Origin: Oscillospiraceae bacterium
GTDB taxonomy: Bacteria; Bacillota; Clostridia; Oscillospirales; Ruminococcaceae
Assembly (NCBI GenBank): GCA_017416665.1
Contig: JAFQBO010000100.1
Span: forward strand, 1-5,620
Direction of reading: 5' to 3'
Length of the DNA stretch: 5,620 bases
In this document: positions 1-5,133 of the stretch, in pieces
How the letters are laid out: each line of letters begins with the position of its first letter
How positions within the stretch are numbered: position 1 is the stretch's first letter
Made by a program: the position numbers and the translations under genes
Notes under the pieces: model-generated
Told to the model about the DNA's origin: nothing
The model's input: only the letters and a program-made list of their open reading frames with translations
The model's database searches: none

Positions 1-2
1 AT

Positions 3-86
3 AGTGAAATGGATCAGAAGTTAAAGGATGTAACAGCTGCTTTGAGAATATTTAATCTTAGAGCAGATGCGAAATTCGAATGCTAG
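3..86 (+). CDS. C-terminal end of an unidentified upstream gene (partial)
   Basis: This is an open frame entering from the left edge and ending at TAG 84-86; the other two forward frames stop within the first 25 bases. It encodes about 27 residues ending in L-R-A-D-A-K-F-E-C, with a mixed charged and hydrophobic stretch that looks helical (K-L-K-D-V-T-A-A-L-R-I-F). I do not recognise the family. Its stop lies 17 bases before the start of the small peptide gene and no terminator lies between them, so it is probably the preceding gene of the same operon. An internal ATG at 9 could make it a 25-residue peptide, but no ribosome binding site is visible in the few bases upstream. Confidence 0.5.
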   Translation, partial: SEMDQKLKDVTAALRIFNLRADAKFEC

Positions 87-103
87 ATAAAGGAGTGAAA
101 AAG

Positions 104-211
104 ATGAAAGAAGTGTATGAAACACCTGAAATTGAAGTAGTAGAGTTTGAAACAGAGGACATTATTACTACCAGTGGTAACGATTTGCCTGAAATTCCAT
201 TAGAATTATAG
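104..211 (+). CDS. 35-residue putative RiPP-like precursor peptide
   Basis: This small gene starts at ATG 104 behind a strong ribosome binding site (AAAGGAG, 89-95, 8-base spacer) and stops at TAG 209. The N-terminal half is acidic and leader-like, with Y5-x-x-P8-x-I10 and then alternating Glu/Val up to F15. A central E18-D19-I20-I21-T22-T23-S24-G25 segment is followed by a short tail, N26-D27-L28-P29-E30-I31-P32-L33-E34-L35. Y-x-x-P-x-[L/I] is the order of residues that PqqD-like leader-binding proteins recognise in lasso-peptide precursors (family knowledge), and a PqqD protein is encoded four genes downstream. The peptide has no Cys, so lanthionine or sactionine chemistry is not expected. 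If it is cut before G25, the product would be an 11-residue Pro/Leu/Glu-rich peptide; the cut site is an inference. The C-terminal motif recurs at the end of the neighbouring lipoprotein. It could instead be a non-modified signalling peptide. I am confident that it is translated, and only moderately confident of its role. Confidence 0.72.
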   Translation: MKEVYETPEIEVVEFETEDIITTSGNDLPEIPLEL

Positions 212-230
212 AATTAGTGTCAAAAAGCTA

Positions 231-258
231 TTTGGGCATCGCATTAGCGGTGCCTAAA
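231..258 (+). terminator. Attenuator-like hairpin between precursor peptide and downstream genes
   Basis: Bases 231-242 pair with 247-258 around a 4-base loop (ATTA). This gives a 12-bp stem with two G-U wobbles and a GC-rich core (235-238 with 251-254, and 240-242 with 247-249). It is followed almost at once by a short T run, 260-263. The hairpin lies 19 bases after the peptide stop and 20 bases before the lipoprotein start. The weak T run suggests a leaky terminator, which would let the peptide be transcribed more than the enzymes. An mRNA-stabilising hairpin is the alternative. Confidence 0.55.
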
Positions 259-278
259 GTTTTAGAAAGAGGAAATTT

Positions 279-776
279 ATGAAGAAGAAAGTAATTATTA
301 TGAGATGTTCATTAGCATTTATATTATCTGTTATTGTATGTTGTATGTCAGGCTGTATTGATGAAGGTTCAGAAAAAAACACGAGCGAAAATACGTCAAT
401 ACAGGATATAACAACAATAAGCGAAGAAACATATACTGATACAACAGTTGATAATAATTCTGACAGCAGAATTTCTGATTCAGCGGGTAAAAATACCAGC
501 ACTATGACAACAACCACAATAAAAACAAAAAATAATGGCACAATAGAAACTACAGAAGCAAGTATTGAGAAAAATCAATCGGTTGCAACAACCACTAAAA
601 AAGTAACGGACAGTATTACAACAAAAAGTCCCAATAATACAACAACCATAAGTCAGACAGAAACAACTGTTTCTACCACACACCAAACGGAAACAACTGT
701 AATTCCTACTGAAAGCAAAGTAGAAATCACTCCTGAACAAGATGTAAATGAACTTCCGTTTGTTCCTGCATTTTAG
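279..776 (+). CDS. Thr/Ser-rich surface lipoprotein with LPxVP C-terminal tail
   Basis: This is a secreted, probably lipid-anchored protein of 165 residues. Residues 1-26 form a lipoprotein signal peptide: K2-K3-K4, a hydrophobic stretch from about 10 to 22, then the lipobox M23-S24-G25-C26 with Cys26 as the expected lipidated residue. The rest is low-complexity and hydrophilic, with 37 Thr (about 29% of residues 26-151), many Ser/Asn/Glu, and no predicted fold or further membrane segment. A 10-residue unit beginning Q-T-E-T-T-V occurs twice (126-135 and 136-145). The tail changes character to N157-E158-L159-P160-F161-V162-P163-A164-F165, closely like the end of the small peptide upstream. 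The start at 279 has AGAGGA (268-273) at a 5-base spacing; the later ATG at 300 lacks such a site. I do not recognise a named family. The Thr-rich part may be a stalk holding the tail away from the membrane, or a substrate for the kinase encoded next. Both are inferences. Confidence 0.8.
   Translation: MKKKVIIMRCSLAFILSVIVCCMSGCIDEGSEKNTSENTSIQDITTISEETYTDTTVDNNSDSRISDSAGKNTSTMTTTTIKTKNNGTIETTEASIEKNQSVATTTKKVTDSITTKSPNNTTTISQTETTVSTTHQTETTVIPTESKVEITPEQDVNELPFVPAF
654..713 (+). repeat. Two 30-base units encoding Q-T-E-T-T-V decapeptides
   Basis: Two adjacent in-frame units encode Q-T-E-T-T-V plus four variable residues. The DNA copies differ at several third positions (for example CAG ACA against CAA ACG), so this is an old or selected protein repeat rather than a fresh duplication. 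It lies in the Thr-rich stalk of the lipoprotein. Confidence 0.6.
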
Positions 777-780
777 AAAA

Positions 781-785
781 AAGGA
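781..785 (+). promoter_or_regulatory. Ribosome binding site that decides the kinase start
   Basis: AAGGA lies only 2 bases before the ATG at 788 but 8 bases before the ATG at 794. The second spacing is the normal one, so translation of the kinase most likely starts at 794 and drops the two residues Met-Glu. Confidence 0.55.
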
Positions 786-793
786 TAATGGAA

Positions 794-1528
794 ATGAATA
801 ATTTCAAAATCAGATTGGCAGATAAGATAATAGAAATATCAGCCATACATAAATATATTGCAGATTACTGTAAGGAATATATTTCAACAGGAATTTCTGA
901 TTTTTCAGTTCAGGTCACACAATCAGATATAGACTTTGAAAGAGAAAAATCAAAGCAGGAAGATATAAAAGAGAATATTCCTATCAGGCATTTCAGTGAT
1001 GATTATCTTGAAACACTGGCTGTTTATAGGAAAATTGCCGATGAAATGCTTGAATATAATACCATTCTCTTTCACGGCTCGGTTGTTTCAGTAGATAACA
1101 TTGGTTATCTGTTTACTGCAAAAAGTGGTATAGGCAAGTCCACACATACAAACCTGTGGAGAGAATTTTTCAAAGAAAGAGCCGTAATGGTTAATGATGA
1201 TAAGCCGCTTTTAAGAGTTACAGAAAACGGAGTTACTGCATACGGAACACCTTGGAATGGCAAACACAGGCTCAGTACAAATATCGGCGTACCTCTGAAT
1301 GCGATATGCGTTCTGGAACGGTCAGACGAAAACCACATTGAAAAAGTTACAGCTGAAAGTGTATATAATATGCTTGTACAACAGGTTTACAGGCCACAAA
1401 ATCCGCAGAAACTACTGAAAACATTACAGCTTATTGATGTAATGGCTGATAATGTGAACTTCTACAGACTTGGCTGTAATATGGATATTTCAGCAGCTGA
1501 AACTGCATATAACAGAATGAAAGGATAG
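794..1528 (+). CDS. HPr-kinase-like P-loop kinase (HprK-related) of a peptide-modification cassette
   Basis: This cytoplasmic P-loop protein of 244 residues (246 from the alternative ATG at 788) resembles the C-terminal catalytic part of HPr serine kinase. In numbering from 788 it shows a Walker A loop, A111-K-S-G-I-G-K117-S118-T119, followed by H-T-N-L-W; an acidic box N136-D137-D138-K139-P140; and Y152-G-T-P-W-N-G-K159, all typical of HprK-related kinases. The N-terminal regulatory domain of true HprK is missing and is replaced by about 95 residues of alpha/beta sequence. Relatives occur with PqqD proteins and PF14907 nucleotidyltransferases, and in some Firmicute lasso-peptide clusters, where a homologous kinase phosphorylates the C-terminal Ser of the precursor (family knowledge from paeninodin-type clusters). 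Both partner genes are present here. The substrate is unknown. Candidates are T22/T23/S24 of the small peptide or the many Thr/Ser of the lipoprotein. The gene starts 17 bases after the lipoprotein stop. Confidence 0.8.
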   Translation: MNNFKIRLADKIIEISAIHKYIADYCKEYISTGISDFSVQVTQSDIDFEREKSKQEDIKENIPIRHFSDDYLETLAVYRKIADEMLEYNTILFHGSVVSVDNIGYLFTAKSGIGKSTHTNLWREFFKERAVMVNDDKPLLRVTENGVTAYGTPWNGKHRLSTNIGVPLNAICVLERSDENHIEKVTAESVYNMLVQQVYRPQNPQKLLKTLQLIDVMADNVNFYRLGCNMDISAAETAYNRMKG

Positions 1529-1536
1529 ATTGAATT

Positions 1537-1794
1537 ATGAAATTGAAAGAATCATTTGTTTCACATAAAAACAAAGATGATTATATGATGATAGATGCGT
1601 CAGGAAGATTTGCGGGAATTATTCACAGCAATGCTACAGCCGCATTTATTGCAGAATGCCTCAGAACAGAAACAACAAGAGAAGAAATTATTGAAAAAAT
1701 GCTCGATAAGTATGATGTGTCTGAAAACGATGCCGCAGAAGGTGCTGATAAGGTTATAAATGCATTAAAGAAAATCGGTGCTATTGATGAATAA
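1537..1794 (+). CDS. PqqD-family peptide chaperone (RiPP recognition element)
   Basis: This 85-residue protein has the usual size and order of the PqqD fold. Three short beta stretches (about residues 4-8, 15-20 and 25-30) precede S31-N32-A-T-A-A-F-I-A-E-C-L, then T45-T46-R-E-E-I-I-E-K-M-L-D-K-Y-D, and a last helix ending I-G-A-I-D-E. That matches the family pattern in which N-x-T-A is followed by a T-x-E-E-I helix. PqqD proteins bind the leader of a precursor peptide and present it to modifying enzymes, so the small peptide at the operon start is the natural ligand. The gene begins 8 bases after the kinase stop, with AAAGGA at 1520-1525, and its end overlaps the next gene by 8 bases. It is free-standing and not fused to an enzyme. 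Confidence 0.85.
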   Translation: MKLKESFVSHKNKDDYMMIDASGRFAGIIHSNATAAFIAECLRTETTREEIIEKMLDKYDVSENDAAEGADKVINALKKIGAIDE

Positions 1795-2215
1795 GTCAAG
1801 CTTTGAGGAAGAAATTAAAAAGTCAGGCAGGATTATATATACAAATGTTGGTGACAGTATGATGCCATACATAAAGCAAGGCAGAGATGTTCTTGTTATT
1901 TCTGAAGTAAATGGAAGGCTGAACAAATATGATGTACCGTTGTATAAGCGTGACAGCGGTCAGTATGTTCTGCATCGTATACTTAAAGTGAGAGAAAATG
2001 ACTATGTTATATGCGGTGATAATCGTTGGAATAAAGAATATGGGATTACAGACAGACATATTATAGGCATACTCACAGGAGTAATCCGTGATGGACAGGA
2101 AATCCCTGTGACAAGCCGTAAATATCGTATCTATGTGCATTTATGGTGCGACCTATTCCCTGTCAGAGCGTTTATTCTTCGTGTATGTCAGTTTGTAAAA
2201 AGGCGGCTCAAATGA
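1787..2215 (+). CDS. S24/S26 signal-peptidase-like protease with Ser/His catalytic pair
   Basis: This is a 142-residue serine protease of the S24/S26 type. From the ATG at 1787, G22-D-S24-M25-M26-P27 is the nucleophile box (S-M-x-P). L62-H63-R64-I65-L66 places His where bacterial signal peptidase I has Lys, as in SipW/ER-type enzymes. C76-G77-D78-N79 is the conserved G-D-N box. No N-terminal membrane anchor is present. The C-terminus (about 118-142) is aromatic, hydrophobic and basic, which could attach it to the membrane. Cleavage of the small peptide, or of another exported partner, is a fair inference because the exporter lacks a protease domain. A GTG at 1778 is an alternative start; 1787 is chosen because it reads out of the ATGAATAA overlap with the pqqD-like gene. 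No good ribosome binding site is visible, so translation is probably coupled. The gene overlaps the ABC gene by four bases (ATGA). Confidence 0.78.
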   Translation: MNKSSFEEEIKKSGRIIYTNVGDSMMPYIKQGRDVLVISEVNGRLNKYDVPLYKRDSGQYVLHRILKVRENDYVICGDNRWNKEYGITDRHIIGILTGVIRDGQEIPVTSRKYRIYVHLWCDLFPVRAFILRVCQFVKRRLK

Positions 2216-3894
2216 AAAATAGTACACTAAAATGGCTTTATGCTGTGCTTGGAAAGCATAAAATAAATATAGTTTTGTTGGCTTTTTTACAGGCTTTGCT
2301 TGGAGGAAGTGGTATAATATATGCCTTACTTCTGAGAAATGGTATTGACAGTGCTGCTGAAAAGGACAAGTCAGGATTTATGTTTGCACTTGTTTCTGTT
2401 ATTTTTCTTGTACTTATTCAGATATTATTAAGGGCCGTTGTTCGATGGCTTGAGGAACATTCACGCTCTGCAATAGAAAATATTATGAAAGCTCGTCTTT
2501 TTGAAACACTATTAAAAAAAGATTATGCAGCTGTAACAAAAATACACTCAGGCGAATGGATGAACCGTCTTACTTCTGATACAAAGATAGCATCAGACGG
2601 TGTGGTGGACATTATTCCCGGTCTTATCGGAATGACTGTGAAAATGGTCGGTGCCTTTGCTATGCTTCTGATTATAGAACCGAAATTTTTGTTTGTTCTT
2701 CTGCCCGGTGGTGTTATACTTATATTTCTTACCTACGCATTCAGAAAAGTTCTGAAAAAACTGCATAAATCTATTCAGGAAAAAGACGGCAAACTGCGGA
2801 TATTTTTGCAGGAGCATCTCAGTAATCTTATTGTTATCAGAAGTTTTTCAGTTGAACAGCGTACATCAGAACAGGGAAAGCAGAAAATGACTGCACATAA
2901 AAATGCACGAATGAAACGCAATCATTTTTCCAACATTTGTAATATCGGCTTTTCAGCAGCTATGAATGGTATGTATCTTTTAGGGTTTGCTTACTGTGGC
3001 TTTGGAATTATAAGTGGTACTGTAAGCTATGGTACTCTTACAGCTATATTACAGCTTATTTCACAAATACAGGCACCATTTGCAAATATAACAGGCTATT
3101 TGCCGAAATATTATGCTGCAACAGCAAGTGCTGAAAGACTTCGTGATGCTGAAAGCTTTGATGATGATTGTACAGAAGAAGTTGTCAGCCGAGATGAAAT
3201 AAACAGCTTTTATGATAAGGAATTTAAAGCAATAAAAATTAAAGACCTTTTCTTCAGATATGACAGCAGTGACAAAGGTAATGTTCTTCATAACCTGAGT
3301 TTTGATATAAACAAAGGTGAAAATGTTGCTTTTACTGGGCATTCGGGCTGTGGAAAGTCAAGCTTGCTTAAACTTCTTATGTGTCTTTATCATCCTGACA
3401 GCGGTAATATGATGATAGAAAAATCAAATGGCAAACAAGCTGAACTTACAAGTAAATGGCACAGGCTATTTGCATACGTTCCACAGGGCAATTGCCTGAT
3501 GAATGGAACGATTAAAGACATTATCACATTTTCAGATACAAATGCAGATGAACACAAACTCAGCTTTGCACTTAAAGTATCCTGTGCCTGTGAATTTGTA
3601 TCAGAGCTTGAAAAAGGCGTTGATACTATGCTTATGGAAAGAGGAACAGGACTTTCTGAAGGACAGATGCAAAGGATTGCAATTGCAAGGGCAATATATT
3701 CAGATGCACCAATACTTATTCTTGATGAGGCTACAAGCTCTCTCGATGAACAAACAGAAAAACATCTGCTTGAAAACATAAGAAGTATGACTGATAAGAC
3801 AGTTCTTATTGTTACACATCGTCCTGCGGCACTTGATATCTGCGACAAAATAATACGATTTACGGAAAATGGAATTGAGGAAGAAAATGAATAA
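2212..3894 (+). CDS. ABC exporter, fused transmembrane and ATPase domains
   Basis: This is a half-transporter of 560 residues that would act as a homodimer in the membrane, using ATP to export a substrate, probably the modified peptide. Hydrophobic helices lie around residues 17-42, 56-78, 132-155, 158-178, 245-270 and 275-292, the six-helix exporter layout. The ATPase domain follows from about 340: Walker A G376-H-S-G-C-G-K382-S383, Q-loop Q425 (Y-V-P-Q), signature L481-S-E-G-Q485, Walker B I501-L-I-L-D505-E506, and H-loop H536 (V-T-H-R-P). All catalytic residues are present. No C39 peptidase domain is fused at the N-terminus, so any leader removal needs another protease, and one is encoded just upstream. 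The frame is open back to 2143, but the ATG at 2212 is preferred. It overlaps the previous stop as ATGA, has AGGCGG upstream (2201-2206), and gives the normal family N-terminus. Confidence 0.93.
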   Translation: MKNSTLKWLYAVLGKHKINIVLLAFLQALLGGSGIIYALLLRNGIDSAAEKDKSGFMFALVSVIFLVLIQILLRAVVRWLEEHSRSAIENIMKARLFETLLKKDYAAVTKIHSGEWMNRLTSDTKIASDGVVDIIPGLIGMTVKMVGAFAMLLIIEPKFLFVLLPGGVILIFLTYAFRKVLKKLHKSIQEKDGKLRIFLQEHLSNLIVIRSFSVEQRTSEQGKQKMTAHKNARMKRNHFSNICNIGFSAAMNGMYLLGFAYCGFGIISGTVSYGTLTAILQLISQIQAPFANITGYLPKYYAATASAERLRDAESFDDDCTEEVVSRDEINSFYDKEFKAIKIKDLFFRYDSSDKGNVLHNLSFDINKGENVAFTGHSGCGKSSLLKLLMCLYHPDSGNMMIEKSNGKQAELTSKWHRLFAYVPQGNCLMNGTIKDIITFSDTNADEHKLSFALKVSCACEFVSELEKGVDTMLMERGTGLSEGQMQRIAIARAIYSDAPILILDEATSSLDEQTEKHLLENIRSMTDKTVLIVTHRPAALDICDKIIRFTENGIEEENE

Positions 3895-5032
3895 CATATT
3901 TTATAACCTGATATATCTGTGTGGCTGTGCTGTGAACGGCACAATTCCTTCAGAAAGCTTTATATCTGAGATGGATATGAAACAGTTGTATGCAGCTGCG
4001 AAATATCACACGCTCACCAGTATCACAGCCCATGCTCTTGAAAGTGCAGGGATACAAGACAATAAATTCTGTACGGCAAAGGAAAAAGCCATAAGAAAAA
4101 ATATATTCCTTGATACCGAAAGAAAAAGACTGTTTTCTTTCTGCGAAGAAAATGGTATATGGTATATGCCGTTGAAAGGCTCCGTACTCAAAGAGCTGTA
4201 TCCTGATTTCAGTATGCGTCAGATGGCTGATAATGATATTCTTTTTGATACAGAATACAGGTCTGAAATAAAGAAATATTTTAAAGATAACGGCTATTCT
4301 GTTATAAGCTACAATCAAGGCAATCACGATGTTTACGAGAAACTTCCGGTGCTGAATTTTGAAATGCATACTTCACTTTTCGGACAGGTTCACGATAACA
4401 GATGGGGAAATTACTATAAAAACATTAAGGAAAAGCTTATAAAGGACAGTAATAATAGTTATGGGTATCACTTTTCAGATGAGGATTTCTATATCTACAT
4501 AATAACACACGAATATAAGCATTATTCGGGCAGTGGTACAGGAATACGCTCACTTCTTGACTGTTATGTTTACTTGCAGGCAAAACAGGATACTCTAAAC
4601 TGGGATTACATCACTCAGGAATGCCAAAAACTTGGAATATCTGATTTTGAGAAAAAAAGCCGACAGCTTTCACAAAAGGTATTCGGAAAAGCCTTACCGA
4701 CAGATTTTGAAAAATTCTGTAATTATCTTTCAGAAACTGAAACTGAAATGCTGAAATACTATCTTACATCAGGAGTATACGGAACATTGGAGCGTAGGAT
4801 TGAAAATCGTGTAGCTGATTTCCAAAAAGACAGTAAAAGTAAATCAAAATTCAGATATATACTCAGCAGAATTTTTCCGGGTATGGATAAATACAAATCT
4901 GCTTTTCCTTTCTTTTATAAGCATAAATGGCTTTTACCTATTGGCTGGCTTTACAGACTTATACGGATGATATTCAGTAAAAAACGCAGAAACTCCGCTA
5001 TGAAGGAATTTGATGTTGTGAGGAAAATGTAA
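3887..5032 (+). CDS. Nucleotidyltransferase family protein (PF14907-like)
   Basis: This 381-residue protein is of the NTP_transf_5 type. After an alpha-helical N-terminus come W92-Y-M-P-L-K97-G98-S-V-L-K-E-L-Y105-P106-D and M113-A-D-N-D117-I-L-F, the family's K-G-x-x-L...LYP...D-x-D-I-L core; D115 and D117 are the likely metal ligands. Further conserved-looking parts are H208-E-Y-K-H-Y, G217-T-G-I-R221-S-L-L-D225, and a basic hydrophobic end around 340-366 (F-P-F-F, K-W-L-L-P, W-L-Y-R). In lasso-peptide clusters, homologues work after the kinase and attach sugars or nucleotides to the phosphorylated peptide (family knowledge; the chemistry here is unproven). The ATG at 3887 is chosen over 3869 because GAGGA at 3877-3881 is well spaced and the start overlaps the ABC stop as ATGAATAA. 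The length looks complete. It is the last gene of the operon. Confidence 0.8.
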   Translation: MNNIFYNLIYLCGCAVNGTIPSESFISEMDMKQLYAAAKYHTLTSITAHALESAGIQDNKFCTAKEKAIRKNIFLDTERKRLFSFCEENGIWYMPLKGSVLKELYPDFSMRQMADNDILFDTEYRSEIKKYFKDNGYSVISYNQGNHDVYEKLPVLNFEMHTSLFGQVHDNRWGNYYKNIKEKLIKDSNNSYGYHFSDEDFYIYIITHEYKHYSGSGTGIRSLLDCYVYLQAKQDTLNWDYITQECQKLGISDFEKKSRQLSQKVFGKALPTDFEKFCNYLSETETEMLKYYLTSGVYGTLERRIENRVADFQKDSKSKSKFRYILSRIFPGMDKYKSAFPFFYKHKWLLPIGWLYRLIRMIFSKKRRNSAMKEFDVVRKM

Positions 5033-5056
5033 AAAATCGGCAGGCTTTGTAGTTTG

Positions 5057-5131
5057 AAATGCTCCCCTTTTGTTAGACAATGTGGTATAATAGAAATATA
5101 CCAAAAAGAAGTCTAACGAAAGGGGGCATTT
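5057..5131 (+). promoter_or_regulatory. Long-range stem that hides the orfA ribosome binding site in read-through RNA
   Basis: Bases 5057-5078 are complementary to 5111-5131, giving about 21 bp with one bulged base (5063) and one G-U pair (5071 with 5118). The orfA Shine-Dalgarno sequence AAAGGGGG (5119-5126) is wholly inside the right arm. The 32-base loop holds a small hairpin of its own (5084-5089 with 5097-5102) over the -10 box. RNA starting at the internal promoter lacks the left arm and leaves the site free; RNA coming from the operon would fold it shut. The arm ends in a T run (5129-5133), so it might also terminate some transcripts. Confidence 0.65.
5083..5091 (+). promoter_or_regulatory. 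Extended -10 promoter for IS3 orfA
   Basis: TGGTATAAT at 5083-5091 is a perfect -10 hexamer (TATAAT, 5086-5091) with the extended TGn element. No convincing -35 box is found at the normal distance. Transcription would start near 5097-5099, about 35 bases before the orfA ATG and downstream of the left stem arm. Confidence 0.65.
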
Positions 5132-5133
5132 TT

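Noticed and set aside
104..211. Classification of the small peptide as a lasso peptide
   Set aside because: The leader resembles one, but no acidic residue is at positions 7-9 after G25, and no lasso cyclase or B2 protease is in the window.
654..713. CRISPR-like or minisatellite repeat
   Set aside because: There are only two directly adjacent, diverged coding units without spacers. They are protein repeats in the lipoprotein stalk.
480..740. Cys/Phe-rich open frame on the minus strand opposite the lipoprotein
   Set aside because: It results from reading the Thr-rich ACA/ACT/ACC codons in reverse. The plus-strand frame has a ribosome binding site, a signal peptide and a lipobox.
2143..2211. 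N-terminal extension of the ABC exporter from the ATG at 2143
   Set aside because: It overlaps the conserved protease gene by 70 bases. The ATG at 2212 has an ATGA junction, an upstream AGGCGG and a normal exporter N-terminus.
3503..3781. 92-codon plus-strand frame inside the ABC gene
   Set aside because: It is out of frame with an uninterrupted, motif-complete ABC ATPase, and its own translation matches no family.
3390..3944. 184-codon open frame on the minus strand
   Set aside because: It lies wholly opposite the conserved ATPase domain of the ABC exporter, is rich in Ser/Ile/Cys as expected of an antisense shadow, and has no recognisable domain.
5080..5133. Longer OrfA starting at the ATG at 5080
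   Set aside because: That ATG overlaps the promoter -10 region and precedes the expected transcript start. The ATG at 5134 has a strong, well-spaced ribosome binding site and the family's usual start.
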